Assembly (NCBI GenBank): GCA_943370215.1
Contig: CALRQC020000031.1
Location: 1-64,000 of the forward strand
Direction of reading: 5' to 3'
Source: Niveispirillum sp943370215
Lineage (GTDB): Bacteria; Pseudomonadota; Alphaproteobacteria; Azospirillales; Azospirillaceae
DNA: 64,000 nucleotides
The translations under genes and the position numbers were made by a program. The notes under the pieces were generated by a model. The model saw only the letters and a list, made by a program, of their open reading frames with translations, searched no databases and had not been told where the DNA came from. This document shows positions 62,149 to 64,000 of this stretch, in pieces (the stretch's first letter is position 1; each line of letters begins with the position of its first letter).

Positions 62149-64000
62149 TCAGTACGTGTACTTGATGGTCAGCAGGCTGGTGGTGCCGCTATCCACCACG
62201 TCGGAGATCGCCAGGCTGTTCTTGCCCACATGCGACCAATAGGTGTAGTCGCCGAGCAGGTTGGAGACGGACAGATCGACGCTGAAACCGCCTTCGAACT
62301 GGTAACCGGTATGCAGGTCCAGGCGGGTGGTCGGGCGGACCCAGAGATTATCCCAGGTGCCCGGCTGGTTCAGGAAGTTGTAAACGGAGACGTAGCTGCC
62401 GGTGTAATTATAGATGACGTCGAAGGTGAAGCCTTCATATTCATAGAACAACTGGGCATTGGCCAGCCATTCCGGGGCGTTCTGGATGCGCTGGCTGCGG
62501 CCCACAACATCGTTGCCCAGGTCCACCGAGGTCCATTGACGGGTGAGGTTGCCGCCGATGCCGAAGCCGTCAAACGGGGCCGGCAGATCCTTGAACTTCT
62601 GCCGCAGCGTCAGTTCCAGGCCATAGACATCGCCCTTGCCGCCATTCTGCGGCGTCAAGGTACGGGTACGGCCGCTGCCGCCCAGGGCCGCATTCACACC
62701 GTCAGAGCCGTTCTCGTAGAGATAATCCGACAGGTGCTTGTAATAGCCGCCGAAGGAGGCGTAGCCGCCCCAATCGCTGCGCCATTCACCCGACAGATCG
62801 GCGTTCAGCGAACGGATCGGCTTCAGGTCAGGATTGCCCATGGTGATGGTGGTGACGCCGTCATCCGACAGGTCATAGCGCGCACCACCGGCCAACTGCA
62901 CAAAGGCCGGACGGGTGTAGGAGGTCCAGACCGCCGCGCGGTAAACGCTGCTGTCATCCGGGCGCCAGTTGGCGTGAATGCTGGGCAGCCACTCATTATA
63001 GGTGGTGTCGGTCTTGGCCCAGTTGCCGCCGACGCTGCTGCTGGCCGGCAGTTGCCAGAAGGTGTTCTTGATCTCGGTATGTTCAAAGCGCAGGCCCGGG
63101 ATCAGTTCCAGATCGCCCAACTGCCACTGACCCATGACATAGGCGGAGCTGACCGCTTCGCGGCCCTTCTGGGTGTTGCAGTTCATGTTGTCGACATAGG
63201 GCCGACCACCGCCGCAACTATCGAAGCTGGCCGCATTCTGATACTTGCGGAACAGTTCCAGCATCCGGTCATGGTCGATTTTCGGCACCGACCAGCCATA
63301 TTTGCCGGGGAAAATCTCGTCATAGCTGTCCTTGGCAATGCCCAGGCTGGACCAGGTGGGACGGCCGCCGACCAGATTGGAAAAATGGTCGTTGGTCCAG
63401 TCTCGGTTGGTCACCTTGCGCTGGCTGTCGATATATTTGGCGCCGAACTTGACGAATTGCAGGCTGCCTTCATCGAAATCATGCTGCACGTCGATCTTGC
63501 CGCCGCGCTTGTCCTGGCCGCTGGCCTGGGAGGTCAACTGACCAGCGCGGCGGGCATAGAGTGCGGTGCCGGCATTATCCAGCGCATTGAACATTTCCGG
63601 CGTCAGCAGCGGAATGGGGAAGTTATTCTCATAGCCCATGGAGACGCCGCCACCATAGTTCCAGCGGTCGTTGGAGCTATACTGGTCGTTACGGGCCGAG
63701 GCTTCCAGATGGTCCGGGCGGTTATTGTTGCCCATGCTGTAGAAAAGCTGCGGGGAGATCGTCCAGGCACCGATCTTCTTTTCCGCCCCCAACTGGAAAG
63801 TGGAAAGGTCTGCGCGCTCCGGGTTGGTTTCATACCAGATGGAGGTGCGGAACTTCTGGATGTCCAGGCCGTAGAGCCCGCTGGGCTGCTTGATGCGCCC
63901 CTTGTTGGTGCTGACAATCTGGCTGAAGGTGCTGTTCTGCACTGTCTTGGCAAAAGCGTAAGAGGCGCGGAAATAGGCCTGCAGCGTCTCATCCGGGTGC
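62149..64000 (-). CDS. TonB-dependent receptor (5' end outside window)
   Basis: The frame is open from the right edge to a stop at 62149 (617 codons), so the plug and signal peptide are missing. The barrel shows motifs of the Xanthomonas/Caulobacter type: RPDHLEASARNDQYS, GLRFEHTEIKNTFW, YRAAVWTSYTRPAFVQLAGG, GNPDLKPIRSLNADLSGEW and the terminal TSLLTIKYTY. It resembles the receptors at 50063 and 57484 in layout. It lies upstream of the sigma gene on the same strand but is separated by hairpins. No substrate can be inferred. Confidence 0.92.
   Translation of the reverse strand, partial: HPDETLQAYFRASYAFAKTVQNSTFSQIVSTNKGRIKQPSGLYGLDIQKFRTSIWYETNPERADLSTFQLGAEKKIGAWTISPQLFYSMGNNNRPDHLEASARNDQYSSNDRWNYGGGVSMGYENNFPIPLLTPEMFNALDNAGTALYARRAGQLTSQASGQDKRGGKIDVQHDFDEGSLQFVKFGAKYIDSQRKVTNRDWTNDHFSNLVGGRPTWSSLGIAKDSYDEIFPGKYGWSVPKIDHDRMLELFRKYQNAASFDSCGGGRPYVDNMNCNTQKGREAVSSAYVMGQWQLGDLELIPGLRFEHTEIKNTFWQLPASSSVGGNWAKTDTTYNEWLPSIHANWRPDDSSVYRAAVWTSYTRPAFVQLAGGARYDLSDDGVTTITMGNPDLKPIRSLNADLSGEWRSDWGGYASFGGYYKHLSDYLYENGSDGVNAALGGSGRTRTLTPQNGGKGDVYGLELTLRQKFKDLPAPFDGFGIGGNLTRQWTSVDLGNDVVGRSQRIQNAPEWLANAQLFYEYEGFTFDVIYNYTGSYVSVYNFLNQPGTWDNLWVRPTTRLDLHTGYQFEGGFSVDLSVSNLLGDYTYWSHVGKNSLAISDVVDSGTTSLLTIKYTY

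Noticed and set aside
1..64000. Mobile elements, CRISPR arrays, tRNA or rRNA genes
   Set aside because: I saw no transposase or integrase frames, no regularly spaced repeats, and no recognisable tRNA or rRNA sequence.

Overview
The window is high-GC DNA with long, closely packed genes and many large outer-membrane TonB-dependent receptors. Together with a DUF2336 protein, an intracellular polyhydroxyalkanoate depolymerase, a fused STAS-MlaE permease and an orphan TAXI binding protein, this suggests an alphaproteobacterium of the Rhodospirillales/Azospirillaceae type (Niveispirillum- or Nitrospirillum-like). That placement is inference from gene content only. I see no rRNA, tRNA, CRISPR array, insertion sequence or prophage.

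Layout. 1-5.8 kb: a ROK regulator cut by the left edge, divergent from a TonB receptor-PhoD phosphatase pair preceded by a Pho-box-like array. 5.9-12 kb: SulP transporter, a glycosyltransferase with GDP-mannose dehydratase and GDP-fucose synthase, HMG-CoA lyase. 12-17 kb (minus): PrmB, agmatine deiminase, a PuuA-like glutamine synthetase, and a translationally coupled SDR/FolB pair. 17-25 kb (plus): an NMT1-type ABC transporter, an Mla-type lipid transport operon, then a TAXI binding protein and a histidine-rich protein of unknown function. 25-31 kb: DUF2336, YihY, RecQ, PHA depolymerase. 31.2-31.9 kb: a gene-free stretch with two terminators and a possible small RNA. 31.9-41.2 kb: a metal island (DUF2946, TonB receptor, PepSY protein, DUF2946, DUF2244, TonB receptor, MbnP, MbnH). 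41.3-49.8 kb: 2-aminoethylphosphonate uptake and breakdown with its LysR regulator. 50-56 kb: TonB receptor, phosphocholine-type phospholipase C and a PhnR/PhnF-like GntR regulator. 56-64 kb (minus): TonB receptor (cut by the right edge), ECF sigma factor, FecR, STN-TonB receptor and a histidine acid phosphatase.

Two themes tie the window together. The first is phosphorus scavenging: PhoD, phospholipase C, histidine acid phosphatase and the aminoethylphosphonate pathway. Each of the three exported phosphoesterases has its own TonB receptor nearby. Three copies of one operator, AATCTGG-N6-CCAGATT, lie before the PLP enzyme of the phosphonate cluster, before a TonB receptor and before the phospholipase C, and a HutC/PhnF-type regulator sits beside them; I propose one local regulon. 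The second is metal, probably copper, handling: a TonB receptor is translationally coupled to an MbnP/MbnH pair. MbnH is a di-haem enzyme that oxidises a tryptophan of MbnP to make a copper site.
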